From Actinoplanes sp. SE50/110 (lineage in GTDB: Bacteria > Actinomycetota > Actinomycetes > Mycobacteriales > Micromonosporaceae): a stretch of 64,000 nt of DNA. Below, piece by piece: positions 33,437 through 43,870 of the stretch. Position numbers and translations under genes: made by a program. The DNA is taken from the NCBI RefSeq assembly GCF_900119315.1, contig NZ_LT827010.1, positions 758,501 to 822,500 of the forward strand. Direction: 5' to 3'. A model generated the notes under the pieces. The model was not told the origin of the DNA and did not search any database. It worked only from the letters and a program-made list of their open reading frames with translations. Position 1 is the first letter of the stretch. Every line of letters starts with the position of its first letter.

Positions 33437-34015
33437 ATGCCCACGCCCACCAAGGGTGCCCGCCTCGGCGGCAGCCCGGCACACGAGAAGCTCATCATGG
33501 CCAACCTGGCCACCGAGCTCTTCCGGCACGGGAAGATCAAGACCACCGAGACGAAGGCCAAGCGGCTGCGCCCGCTGGCTGAGCAGCTCATCACGAAGGC
33601 CAAGCGCGGCGACCTGCACGCCCGTCGCCGGGTGCTGACCGTCGTGAAGGACAAGGACGTCGTGTACGCCCTGTTCGAGCAGATCGCTCCGCGGTACACC
33701 GGTCGTCCCGGTGGCTACACCCGGATCACCAAGACCGGTCCCCGCAAGGGCGACGCCGCTCCGATGGCGATCATCGAGCTGGTCGAGGAGGCCCCGGTCG
33801 CGGCCACCACCGCTCCCGCCGCCAAGGCTGCCGCTCGCAAGGCCGCCGCGCAGCAGGACAAGGTCGAGGCGCTGGCTCCGGAGGAGACGGTTCCGGCGGT
33901 CGCCGACGACACCGTCGCCGACGACCAGGACGCCGAGGCTCCGGTCAACGCCTCCGGTGACAAGGGCGCCGAGGGCCCGGGCAACCAGGCCGAGGGCGAC
34001 GACATCAAGGCCTGA
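33437..34015 (+). CDS. rplQ: 50S ribosomal protein L17 (bL17)
   Basis: The conserved core ([24 protein letters not shown] to about residue 118) is followed by an Ala/Glu/Asp-rich tail of about 70 residues, giving 192 in total against about 120-130 in most bacteria. Such tails are common in Actinobacteria. It ends the alpha operon with the hairpin at 34030-34068. Confidence 0.96.
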   Translation: MPTPTKGARLGGSPAHEKLIMANLATELFRHGKIKTTETKAKRLRPLAEQLITKAKRGDLHARRRVLTVVKDKDVVYALFEQIAPRYTGRPGGYTRITKTGPRKGDAAPMAIIELVEEAPVAATTAPAAKAAARKAAAQQDKVEALAPEETVPAVADDTVADDQDAEAPVNASGDKGAEGPGNQAEGDDIKA

Positions 34016-34029
34016 TCTTCGCGTCATCA

Positions 34030-34068
34030 CGAAGGGCTCGGCATCCGCTCAGGGTGCCGGGCCCTTCG
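34030..34068 (+). terminator. Alpha operon terminator
   Basis: CGAAGGGC at 34030 pairs with GCCCTTCG at 34061-34068, with an inner CGGCATCC/GGGTGCCG stem. It is followed by CCCTTGAC and lies 15 bases after the rplQ stop. Confidence 0.7.
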
Positions 34069-34166
34069 CCCTTGACAACCACGATTGTTTCGTACGACCC
34101 GAGCACCGTCCCGTGGCCGCGGCGACGCGAGGCCGCTCGGGGCGAGGCCGAGGAGCGCACTGCGGC

Positions 34167-34997
34167 ATGACGGACACCATCCGGCTACGACTCGACGTCA
34201 CGTACGACGGCGCCGGCTTCTCGGGCTGGGCGGCCCAACCGGAACGACGTACCGTCGCCGGGGTCTTGACCGAAGCTCTGCACCGCATCCTCGGAGCCGC
34301 CGGCGCCGACCTGCCGCTCGGCCTCACCGTGGCCGGCCGCACCGACGCCGGGGTCCACGCCACCGGTCAGGTGTGCCACATCGACCTGCCCGCCGAGCGG
34401 TACGCGGACCTGGCCGGCACGCTGCTGCGCCGGCTGAACGGGCTACTGCCGCCGGACGCCCGGGTCAAGGGGGTGCTGCCGGTCCCGGCCACCTTCGACG
34501 CCCGCTTCTCGGCCACCTTCCGCCGCTACGAGTACCGGGTCTGCGACGACGGCTGGGGCCCCGAACCGCTGCGCCGGCACGACACCCTGGGCTGGGTCCG
34601 TCCGCTCGACCTGGACCTGCTCAACGCGGCCGCGGCCGGCCTGCTCGGCGAGCACGACTTCGCCGCCTTCTGTAAACGCAAGGAGCACGCCACCACGATC
34701 CGCGCCATCGCCCGCCTCGACTGGCGGCGCGAGCCGGACCGGACGCTGGTCGCCACCGTGCAGGCGGACGCGTTCTGCCAGGCGATGGTCCGCAGCCTGG
34801 TCGGCGCGATGCTCGCGGTCGGTGAGGGACGTCGTCCGCCGGACTGGCCGGCGAAGCTGCTCACCCTGCGGGAACGCTCCAGCGAGGTGACGGTCGCGCC
34901 GGCGCACGGGCTGACCCTGGTCGCGGTGGGTTATCCCACCGAGGCCGACTACGCGGTCCGCGCCGACGCCACCCGCCGGCTGCGCACCCTGCCCTGA
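34167..34997 (+). CDS. truA: tRNA pseudouridine(38-40) synthase
   Basis: TruA isomerises uridines 38-40 in the anticodon stem of many tRNAs. The 276-residue protein has the catalytic aspartate in AGRTDAGVHATGQVCH and the FSATFRRYEYRV segment. ATG 34167 is preferred; the open frame runs upstream through rplQ sequence in another phase. truA often follows rplQ in Actinobacteria and here lies beyond the operon hairpin, with a weak TTGACA near 34072. Confidence 0.93.
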   Translation: MTDTIRLRLDVTYDGAGFSGWAAQPERRTVAGVLTEALHRILGAAGADLPLGLTVAGRTDAGVHATGQVCHIDLPAERYADLAGTLLRRLNGLLPPDARVKGVLPVPATFDARFSATFRRYEYRVCDDGWGPEPLRRHDTLGWVRPLDLDLLNAAAAGLLGEHDFAAFCKRKEHATTIRAIARLDWRREPDRTLVATVQADAFCQAMVRSLVGAMLAVGEGRRPPDWPAKLLTLRERSSEVTVAPAHGLTLVAVGYPTEADYAVRADATRRLRTLP

Positions 34998-35024
34998 GCC
35001 GGCCGCGCCGCGGTCGCCCACCGG

Positions 35025-35834
35025 TCAAGCGCGGCGGGCCAGGACCTGGTTGCTGAGGTACGTGTCGAGCAGTTGGGCGGTTATCTCGGACAGCCGCCGG
35101 TCCTGGCCGGTCGCCGCGACCCCGCCCGGGCCGGTGATGGCGCAGTACACCAGGTAGTGGCCGCGGGCCCGCCAGCCGACCGGGGTGCCGGGTTCGACCG
35201 GGGTGCCGGTCAGCGCGGTGAAGCTGCCGTCGCCGGTCTCCACCAGGTGCCGGACCTGGTCGGCGACCGCGGCCGCGCCCGGGGCGTCGACCAGGTTCAG
35301 GATGCCGGTGGTCACCCGGTAGTCGCCGTCGGGGACGGTGAGGGTGGCGCGGACGGCCTGGGAGCAGCCGTACGCGGTCAGCGCGGACCGCAGGGCGCCG
35401 GTGACCGCGAGAGTGCAGTCGGACTGGGCCCGGGTGTTCTCCACCCGGTAACCGGCGGCGCCGGGCGGGAAGGCCTCGGCGACGGTCAGCGGTTCCGGGT
35501 CGGCGGCGCGCGAGGTGAGCGCCTGGTCGGGGTCGGTGCCCGGCTGCTGATCGTCGCTGACGATCAGGAAGCTGAGGGTGGCGATGATGCCGAGCACGAT
35601 GAGGGCGGCCAAGCCGCGGGCGAGCATCAGGTGGGCGGGGTGCGGCTCACGCCAGGCGTGCCGCCGGGTCCGGGCTGGTGTCCGGTGCTGGCCGGCGGCG
35701 GGCCTGCCGGACCCGGCGGCCCGGAAGGGTCCGGCTGCCCGCGGAGGGGGCCAGGCGAAGCTGCGGAGCAGGAGCATCAGATCGGGTGCCGGGGCGGCGC
35801 GGTGGGCGGAGCGGCTCGGGGTGGCGTACCGCAT
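35025..35834 (-). CDS. Membrane-anchored protein of unknown function
   Basis: From ATG 35834 the product has 269 residues: a cytoplasmic Arg/Pro-rich part of about 65 residues, one transmembrane helix (about residues 69-91, LARGLAALIVLGIIATLSFLIV) and an extracytoplasmic domain with a pair of cysteines (SDCTLAVTG, AYGCSQAV). The start is favoured because TAGGTT (35842-35847) sits seven bases upstream as a leaderless -10 box. A longer frame to 35915 exists. I recognise no family. It is convergent with truA. Confidence 0.75.
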   Translation of the reverse strand: MRYATPSRSAHRAAPAPDLMLLLRSFAWPPPRAAGPFRAAGSGRPAAGQHRTPARTRRHAWREPHPAHLMLARGLAALIVLGIIATLSFLIVSDDQQPGTDPDQALTSRAADPEPLTVAEAFPPGAAGYRVENTRAQSDCTLAVTGALRSALTAYGCSQAVRATLTVPDGDYRVTTGILNLVDAPGAAAVADQVRHLVETGDGSFTALTGTPVEPGTPVGWRARGHYLVYCAITGPGGVAATGQDRRLSEITAQLLDTYLSNQVLARRA

Positions 35835-35929
35835 GGGTGACAACCTAGGAGCGTACGTCGGTCGATGAACGCACACGGTGTCCGACACCCGGTCGCCGCC
35901 GGGGCGTTGTGACACGGGAGACTGACCGG

Positions 35930-36550
35930 GTGAGCGCCGAGCATTACTTCAGCACCGACCCGGACGCGCCACTGCGCCGGAGTGCGATCGAGTTCAGTGT
36001 GGCCGGGCGCGACTACCGGCTGGCCGTGGCGAACGGGGTGTTCTCGGCGGGGCGGCTGGATCCGGGGACGGCGGTCCTGCTGCGCAAGGCGGAGCTGCCC
36101 GGGCCGGCGACCGAGGGTGCGCTGCTCGACATCGGGTGCGGCTACGGGCCGATCACCTGTGTGCTGGCCAGCGAGGCGCCGCGGGTGACGGTGCACGCGA
36201 TCGACGTGAACTCCCGGGCGCGGGAGCTGACCGTGGAGAACGCGGCGGCCCTCGGACTGGCCGGCCGGGTGCGGGTGTCGGCGCCCGACGACGTGCCGGC
36301 CGGGGTGTCGTTCACGCAGATCTGGAGCAACCCGCCGACCCACGTGGGCAAGGCGGAGCTGCACGCGCTGATGGACCGCTGGCTGCCCCGGCTCGCGCCG
36401 GGCGGGGTGGGCTGGCTGGTGATCAACCGGAACCTCGGGGGTGACTCGCTGCACACCTGGCTGACCGACCGGGGCTGGGTGGTCGAGCGGATCGCCAGCC
36501 AGAAGGGGTTCCGGGTGCTGCGGGTGACCGGAAAACCGGCTGCCATCTGA
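35930..36550 (+). CDS. Class I methyltransferase, RsmC-like
   Basis: This 206-residue protein has the SAM-binding motif LLDIGCGYGPIT, an acidic residue after strand 2 (AIDVNSRA) and the N-methylating catalytic motif NPPTHVG, as in RsmC (16S rRNA m2G1207) enzymes. It has a single methyltransferase domain, so it corresponds to the C-terminal half of E. coli RsmC; the exact substrate is inferred. GTG 35930 follows GAGACT by six bases, suggesting a leaderless mRNA. An upstream in-frame start at 35909 is less likely. Confidence 0.85.
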   Translation: MSAEHYFSTDPDAPLRRSAIEFSVAGRDYRLAVANGVFSAGRLDPGTAVLLRKAELPGPATEGALLDIGCGYGPITCVLASEAPRVTVHAIDVNSRARELTVENAAALGLAGRVRVSAPDDVPAGVSFTQIWSNPPTHVGKAELHALMDRWLPRLAPGGVGWLVINRNLGGDSLHTWLTDRGWVVERIASQKGFRVLRVTGKPAAI

Positions 36551-36576
36551 GACCTGGACCGGGCAGGATGCCGGGC

Positions 36577-38223
36577 ATGGGGTACGTGGATGTGGCCGGC
36601 GCCGGGTTCGTCCTGCCGGACGGGCGCGAGCTGTTCGCCGACGTGTCGTTCCGGGTCGGCGAGGGTGCCAAGGTGGCGCTGGTGGGTCCGAACGGGGCCG
36701 GCAAGACCACCCTGATGCGGATGGTGGCCGGCGACATCCCGGCGCAGACCGGCACCGTGGCGCGGGTCGGTGGGCTGGGCGTGATGCGCCAGTTCATCGG
36801 CATGATCGGCGACGACCGGACGTTGGAGGATCTGGCGCTGTCGCTGGTCGCGCCGCCGCTGCGGGCGGCCGGTGAGCGGCTTGCGACGGCGACCGCGGCG
36901 CTCGACGAGACCGAGCGCACCCAGCTGGCCTATGCGAACGCGCTGGCCCACTGGGGTGAGGTGGGCGGCTATGACGCCGAGGTGCTGTTCGACACGGTGA
37001 CCGTCGCGATCCTCGGCAGGTCGTGGGACGAGGCCCGGTCCCGGATCGTGCGCACCCTGTCCGGCGGCGAGCAGAAGCGGTTCGCCCTCGACCTGCTGCT
37101 GCGCGGCCCTGACGAGGTGCTGCTGCTCGACGAGCCGGACAACTTCCTCGACGTGCCCGCGAAACGCTGGCTGGAGCAGCGGATCCGCGAGTCGGCCAAG
37201 TCGATCCTCTACGTCTCGCACGACCGGGAGCTGCTGGCCCAGACCGCCGACCGGGTGGTCGCGGTCGAGGGTGGCGGCGCCTGGACCCATCCGGGCGGCT
37301 TCGCCTCCTGGCACGAGGCCCGGTCGAACCGGCACGAGCGGATGGAGGAGCTGCGCCGCCGCTGGGAGGAGGAGCACGAGAAACTTCGCGAGCTGGTCTT
37401 CACGCTCAAGAACAAGGCGGCCTTCAACGACGGCCTGGCCTCGCGCTACCAGGCCGCGCAGACCCGGCTGCGCAAGTTCGAGGAGGCCGGGCCGCCCCCG
37501 CTGCCGCCCAAGGAGCAGTCGGTCCGGATGAACCTGCGCGGCGGCCGTACCGGCAAACGCTCGGTCATCTGCGAGAGCCTGGAACTGGAGGATCTGACCT
37601 TCCCGTTCGACCTGGAGATCTGGTACGGCGACCGGGTCGCGGTGCTGGGTGCCAACGGCACCGGCAAGTCGCACTTCCTGCGCCTGCTCGCGGCCGGCGG
37701 CAGCGAACCCGACCTGGAGCACAAGCCGGTCGACGGCGCACCGCTCGCGCACGTCGCGCACTCCGGGGTGGCGCGGCTCGGTGCCCGGGTCCGGCCCGGC
37801 CACTTCTCGCAGACCCATGACCGGCCCGAGCTGACCGAGCGCACCCTGGTCGAGATCCTCTGGCGCGGCGACGAGCACCGGTCGGGAGTAGACCGCGCCG
37901 GCGCGATGAAGGCGCTGAGCCGCTATGAGCTCGGCGCTCAGGGCGACCAGCGGTTCGGCACCCTGTCCGGCGGCCAGCAGGCGCGGTTCCTGGTGCTGCT
38001 GCTGGAGCTGTCCGGGGCCACCCTGCTGCTGCTCGACGAGCCCACCGACAACCTGGACCTGGCCTCCGCGGAGGCGCTGGAGGAGGGCCTCAAGGCCTTC
38101 GACGGCACCGTGATAGCCGTCACCCACGACCGCTGGTTCACCCGGTCCTTCGATCGCTTCGTGCTGTTCAGGAGCGATAACGAAGTTGTCGAGGTCCCTG
38201 AACCGGTCTGGGACGTCCGCTAG
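36577..38223 (+). CDS. ABC-F family ATPase
   Basis: This protein of about 548 residues has two ABC domains and no membrane segments, the ABC-F arrangement of ribosome-acting ATPases. The first domain has GPNGAGKTT, LSGGEQKR and LLLDEPDNFLD; the second has GANGTGKSH, LSGGQQAR and LLLDEPTDNLD. A charged helical linker (about residues 240-310) separates them. Whether it gives antibiotic resistance or acts as a translation factor cannot be decided. ATG 36577 is chosen because CAGGAT lies seven bases upstream; ATG 36568 is an alternative. Confidence 0.9.
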   Translation: MGYVDVAGAGFVLPDGRELFADVSFRVGEGAKVALVGPNGAGKTTLMRMVAGDIPAQTGTVARVGGLGVMRQFIGMIGDDRTLEDLALSLVAPPLRAAGERLATATAALDETERTQLAYANALAHWGEVGGYDAEVLFDTVTVAILGRSWDEARSRIVRTLSGGEQKRFALDLLLRGPDEVLLLDEPDNFLDVPAKRWLEQRIRESAKSILYVSHDRELLAQTADRVVAVEGGGAWTHPGGFASWHEARSNRHERMEELRRRWEEEHEKLRELVFTLKNKAAFNDGLASRYQAAQTRLRKFEEAGPPPLPPKEQSVRMNLRGGRTGKRSVICESLELEDLTFPFDLEIWYGDRVAVLGANGTGKSHFLRLLAAGGSEPDLEHKPVDGAPLAHVAHSGVARLGARVRPGHFSQTHDRPELTERTLVEILWRGDEHRSGVDRAGAMKALSRYELGAQGDQRFGTLSGGQQARFLVLLLELSGATLLLLDEPTDNLDLASAEALEEGLKAFDGTVIAVTHDRWFTRSFDRFVLFRSDNEVVEVPEPVWDVR

Positions 38224-38263
38224 TTTTCTCGTCACGGACCGGTTATGGTCCGGTTACAAGAAC

Positions 38264-38353
38264 CCACGGGAGTCCGGGCACCGGGCTGAGAGGGGGGCTG
38301 ATGCGGCCCCCGACCGTCGAACCTGATCCGGGTCATGCCGGCGCAGGGAGGAG
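38264..38353 (+). promoter_or_regulatory. TPP riboswitch (THI element)
   Basis: The canonical blocks are present: GGGAGTCCGGGCACCGGGCT then CTGAGAGGG, and later GAACCTGATCCGGGTCATGC followed by CGGCGCAGGGAGG. These form the pyrimidine- and pyrophosphate-sensing helices. The last block merges into the GGGAGGAG Shine-Dalgarno of thiE (ATG 38360), so TPP binding most likely blocks translation initiation. No terminator hairpin lies between riboswitch and gene. Confidence 0.95.
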
Positions 38354-38359
38354 TGCGTC

Positions 38360-38944
38360 ATGGGCGCTGTTTCGTTCCCCCGTCTCCACGTCATCACCGA
38401 CGATCTCGATGTCGTCCGGGCGGTGGCGCAGCCCGGCGTCGCGGTGCAGATCAGGGTCAAGACCAACGACTTCGCGGCGTACGCCGTAGCCCGCGAAGCC
38501 GTGCCCCGGTGCCGCACCGCGGGGGCGTTGTGCCTGGTCAACGATCGCATCGGGGTGGCTCTCGCGACCGGCGCGGACGGCGTGCACCTGGGCGCCGACG
38601 ACCTGCCGGTGGCCGCCGCGCGCCGGGTGCTCGGTCCGGAGGCGGTGATCGGGGCCACCTGCCGGACACCGGAGGCGGCGCGCGCCGCGGTGGCCGACGG
38701 GGCGACCTATCTCGGGGTGGGCCCGGCCTTTCCCACCTCCACGAAGGACGGTCTGCCGCCGCCGCTCGGACCGGACGGGGTGAACGCGGTCGCCGCGGCC
38801 GTGCCGGGCATCCCGGTGGTGGCGATCGGCGGGATCACTCTGGAGCGGGTGGGGCTGCTCACGACGTACGGCGTAGCCGCGGTGAAGGCTTTCGACGGTG
38901 ACCCCGCGGGCGCTGCCGCGGCCTTTCTGGCGGCCCTGCAATGA
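38360..38944 (+). CDS. thiE: Thiamine-phosphate synthase
   Basis: ThiE joins HMP pyrophosphate and thiazole phosphate to form thiamine phosphate. The 194-residue TIM barrel shows [41 protein letters not shown] and VVAIGGI, matching substrate- and Mg-binding loops of the family. The loop usually written IGxSxHT reads IGATCRT here, an unusual change. It is the first gene behind the TPP riboswitch and overlaps thiO (ATGA). Confidence 0.93.
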   Translation: MGAVSFPRLHVITDDLDVVRAVAQPGVAVQIRVKTNDFAAYAVAREAVPRCRTAGALCLVNDRIGVALATGADGVHLGADDLPVAAARRVLGPEAVIGATCRTPEAARAAVADGATYLGVGPAFPTSTKDGLPPPLGPDGVNAVAAAVPGIPVVAIGGITLERVGLLTTYGVAAVKAFDGDPAGAAAAFLAALQ

Positions 38945-39947
38945 GGGTGGGAATCGTCGGCGGCGGGATGATCGGGCTCGCCACCGCGGTCGAACTGCTG
39001 CGTCGTGGCGCCGATGTCACGGTCTACGACCCGGAGCCGGACGGCTCCGCGGGGGCCTGGCACGTGGCTGCCGGAATGCTCGCGCCGGGCGGCGAATCGG
39101 TGTTCGAGTTTCCCGGACTGGAGCGGCTGCTCGCAGCGTCGAACGCATTGTGGCCGGCATTCGCGGCGTCGCTCGGTGACGTCGGCTATGACACCGCGGG
39201 AACGATCGGCGTCGCCATGACGGCCGACGATGTCGCCGAAATGGCACGCGAGTGGAAGCACCAGAAACTGACCCCGCTCACCGGATCGCGGGTGCGGGAA
39301 CTGGCGCCGGCGCTGTCCCCGCGGGTGCGTGCCGGGGTCTTCGCGCCGACCGAGAAACAGGTGGATCCACGCCGGGTGGTCGCCGCGCTGCGCGGCATCC
39401 TCGGCGGGCGGATCGTCCGGGCCGACGTGCGCGATCTCTGCGAAGTGGACGCCGACGTCACGGTCGTCGCGGCCGGCTGCGGCACCGCACCGCTCACCGG
39501 GCTGCCGATCCGGCCGGTCAAAGGCCAGATGCTGCGGCTGCGCGGCGAGCCGGGGCTGCTGCGGCACGTGATCGACGGTGCGGCCGACGGCCGGCACGTC
39601 TACCTGGTGCCGCGCGCCGACGGCGAAGTCGTGGTCGGGGCGACCCAGGAGGAGCGGACCGACCGGCAGGCGACCGCCGGCGGCGTCCACGACCTGCTGC
39701 GCGCCGCCCTCGACCTGGTGCCCGGGCTGGCCGAGCACGCACTCGCCGAGGTCACCGTCGGGCACCGGCCGGGCACCCCGGACAACGCCCCGATCCTCGG
39801 CGTGCTGCGACCCGGCGTGCTGGTCGCGGCCGGGCACCACCGCAACGGCGTGCTGCTCGCCCCGATCACCGCGCGGCTGATCGCCGACCTGGTCCTCACC
39901 GGCACCACCGACCCGATCATCGACGATTTCACCCCCGGGAGGTTCGG

Positions 39948-39957
<10 letters not shown>
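38941..39957 (+). CDS. thiO: Glycine oxidase ThiO
   Basis: This FAD enzyme oxidises glycine to iminoacetate (dehydroglycine), the nitrogen donor for thiazole synthesis in aerobes. The 338-residue protein starts with the dinucleotide fold VGIVGGGMIGLATAVELL. It has the DAO-family C-terminal segment GHRPGTPDNAPILG and GHHRNGVLLAPITA. It overlaps thiE by four bases and thiS by ten. Confidence 0.93.
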
Positions 39958-41497
<1,540 letters not shown>

Positions 41498-41501
<4 letters not shown>

Positions 41502-42259
41502 CGCCGCCCGTGGTGCTGACCATCGCCGGGTCGGACTCCGGTGGGGGAGCCGGGATCCAGGCCGACCTCAAGACGTTCGCGGCCCTGGGGGCGTACGGGG
41601 TGTCGGTGCTCACCGCGATCACGGCGCAGAACACGCTCGGAGTGACCGCGATCCACCCGGTGCCGGCCGGGATCGTGGCGGCACAACTCGACGCGGTACT
41701 GACCGACTTCACCGTGGCCGCGGTCAAGGTCGGGATGATCGCCGACTCGGCGGTGGCGAAAGTGATCGCCGAGCGGGCCGCCGAACTGCCGAATCTGGTG
41801 GTCGATCCGGTGCTGGTGTCGACCTCCGGGAGCCGGCTGGGGGAGGCGGCGACGGTCCGGGTGCTCACGGCGTACGCCCGGGTCGTGACGCCGAACCGGG
41901 AAGAGGCCGCAGCCCTGGCCGGATGCCGGGCCGAGACGGTGCCGGAGATGGCCGCCGCGGCGGCCGAGATCGCCGCGACCGGGCCGCGCGCCGTGGTGGT
42001 GACCGGAAGCGATCTCGCGGTCGACGTCCTCTGGGACGCCGGCCGGATCACCGAACTGCACGGCGAGCCGGTTTCGACGCCGAACAACCACGGCTCCGGG
42101 TGCACCTTCTCGTCGGCGATCGCGGTGCGCCTGGCGATGGGCGACCCGGTGCCGGCGGCGGTCGCGGCGGCCAAGGAGTACGTGTCGGGGGCGCTGCGCG
42201 GTGGCGCCGCGTGGCGGCTGGGTGCCGGGCCCGGGCCGCTGAACCACTTCTCCGGCTGA
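41498..42259 (+). CDS. thiD: Hydroxymethylpyrimidine (phosphate) kinase
   Basis: ThiD phosphorylates HMP and HMP-P to HMP-PP, the pyrimidine substrate of ThiE. The 253-residue ribokinase-fold protein has [30 protein letters not shown] and the catalytic [14 protein letters not shown] loop with its aspartate replaced in position by the usual Cys-containing GSGC motif of the family. ATG 41498 overlaps the previous stop (ATGA). Confidence 0.95.
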
Positions 42260-43846
<1,587 letters not shown>

Positions 43847-43850
43847 GGGT

Positions 43851-43870
43851 TGTGGACAGCCTGTGGACAA
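43851..43870 (+). promoter_or_regulatory. Tandem DnaA-box-like pair
   Basis: TGTGGACAG (43851-43859) and TGTGGACAA (43862-43870) are direct repeats 11 bases apart. The second is the exact complement of TTGTCCACA, the actinobacterial DnaA box. They fill the gap between the convergent thiC and signal peptidase genes. No dnaA or dnaN gene is nearby, so this is not the main origin. Confidence 0.45.

Noticed and set aside
43851..43870. Chromosomal origin at the DnaA boxes
   Set aside because: There are only two boxes, no AT-rich unwinding region, and no dnaA, dnaN, rpmH or parAB genes nearby.
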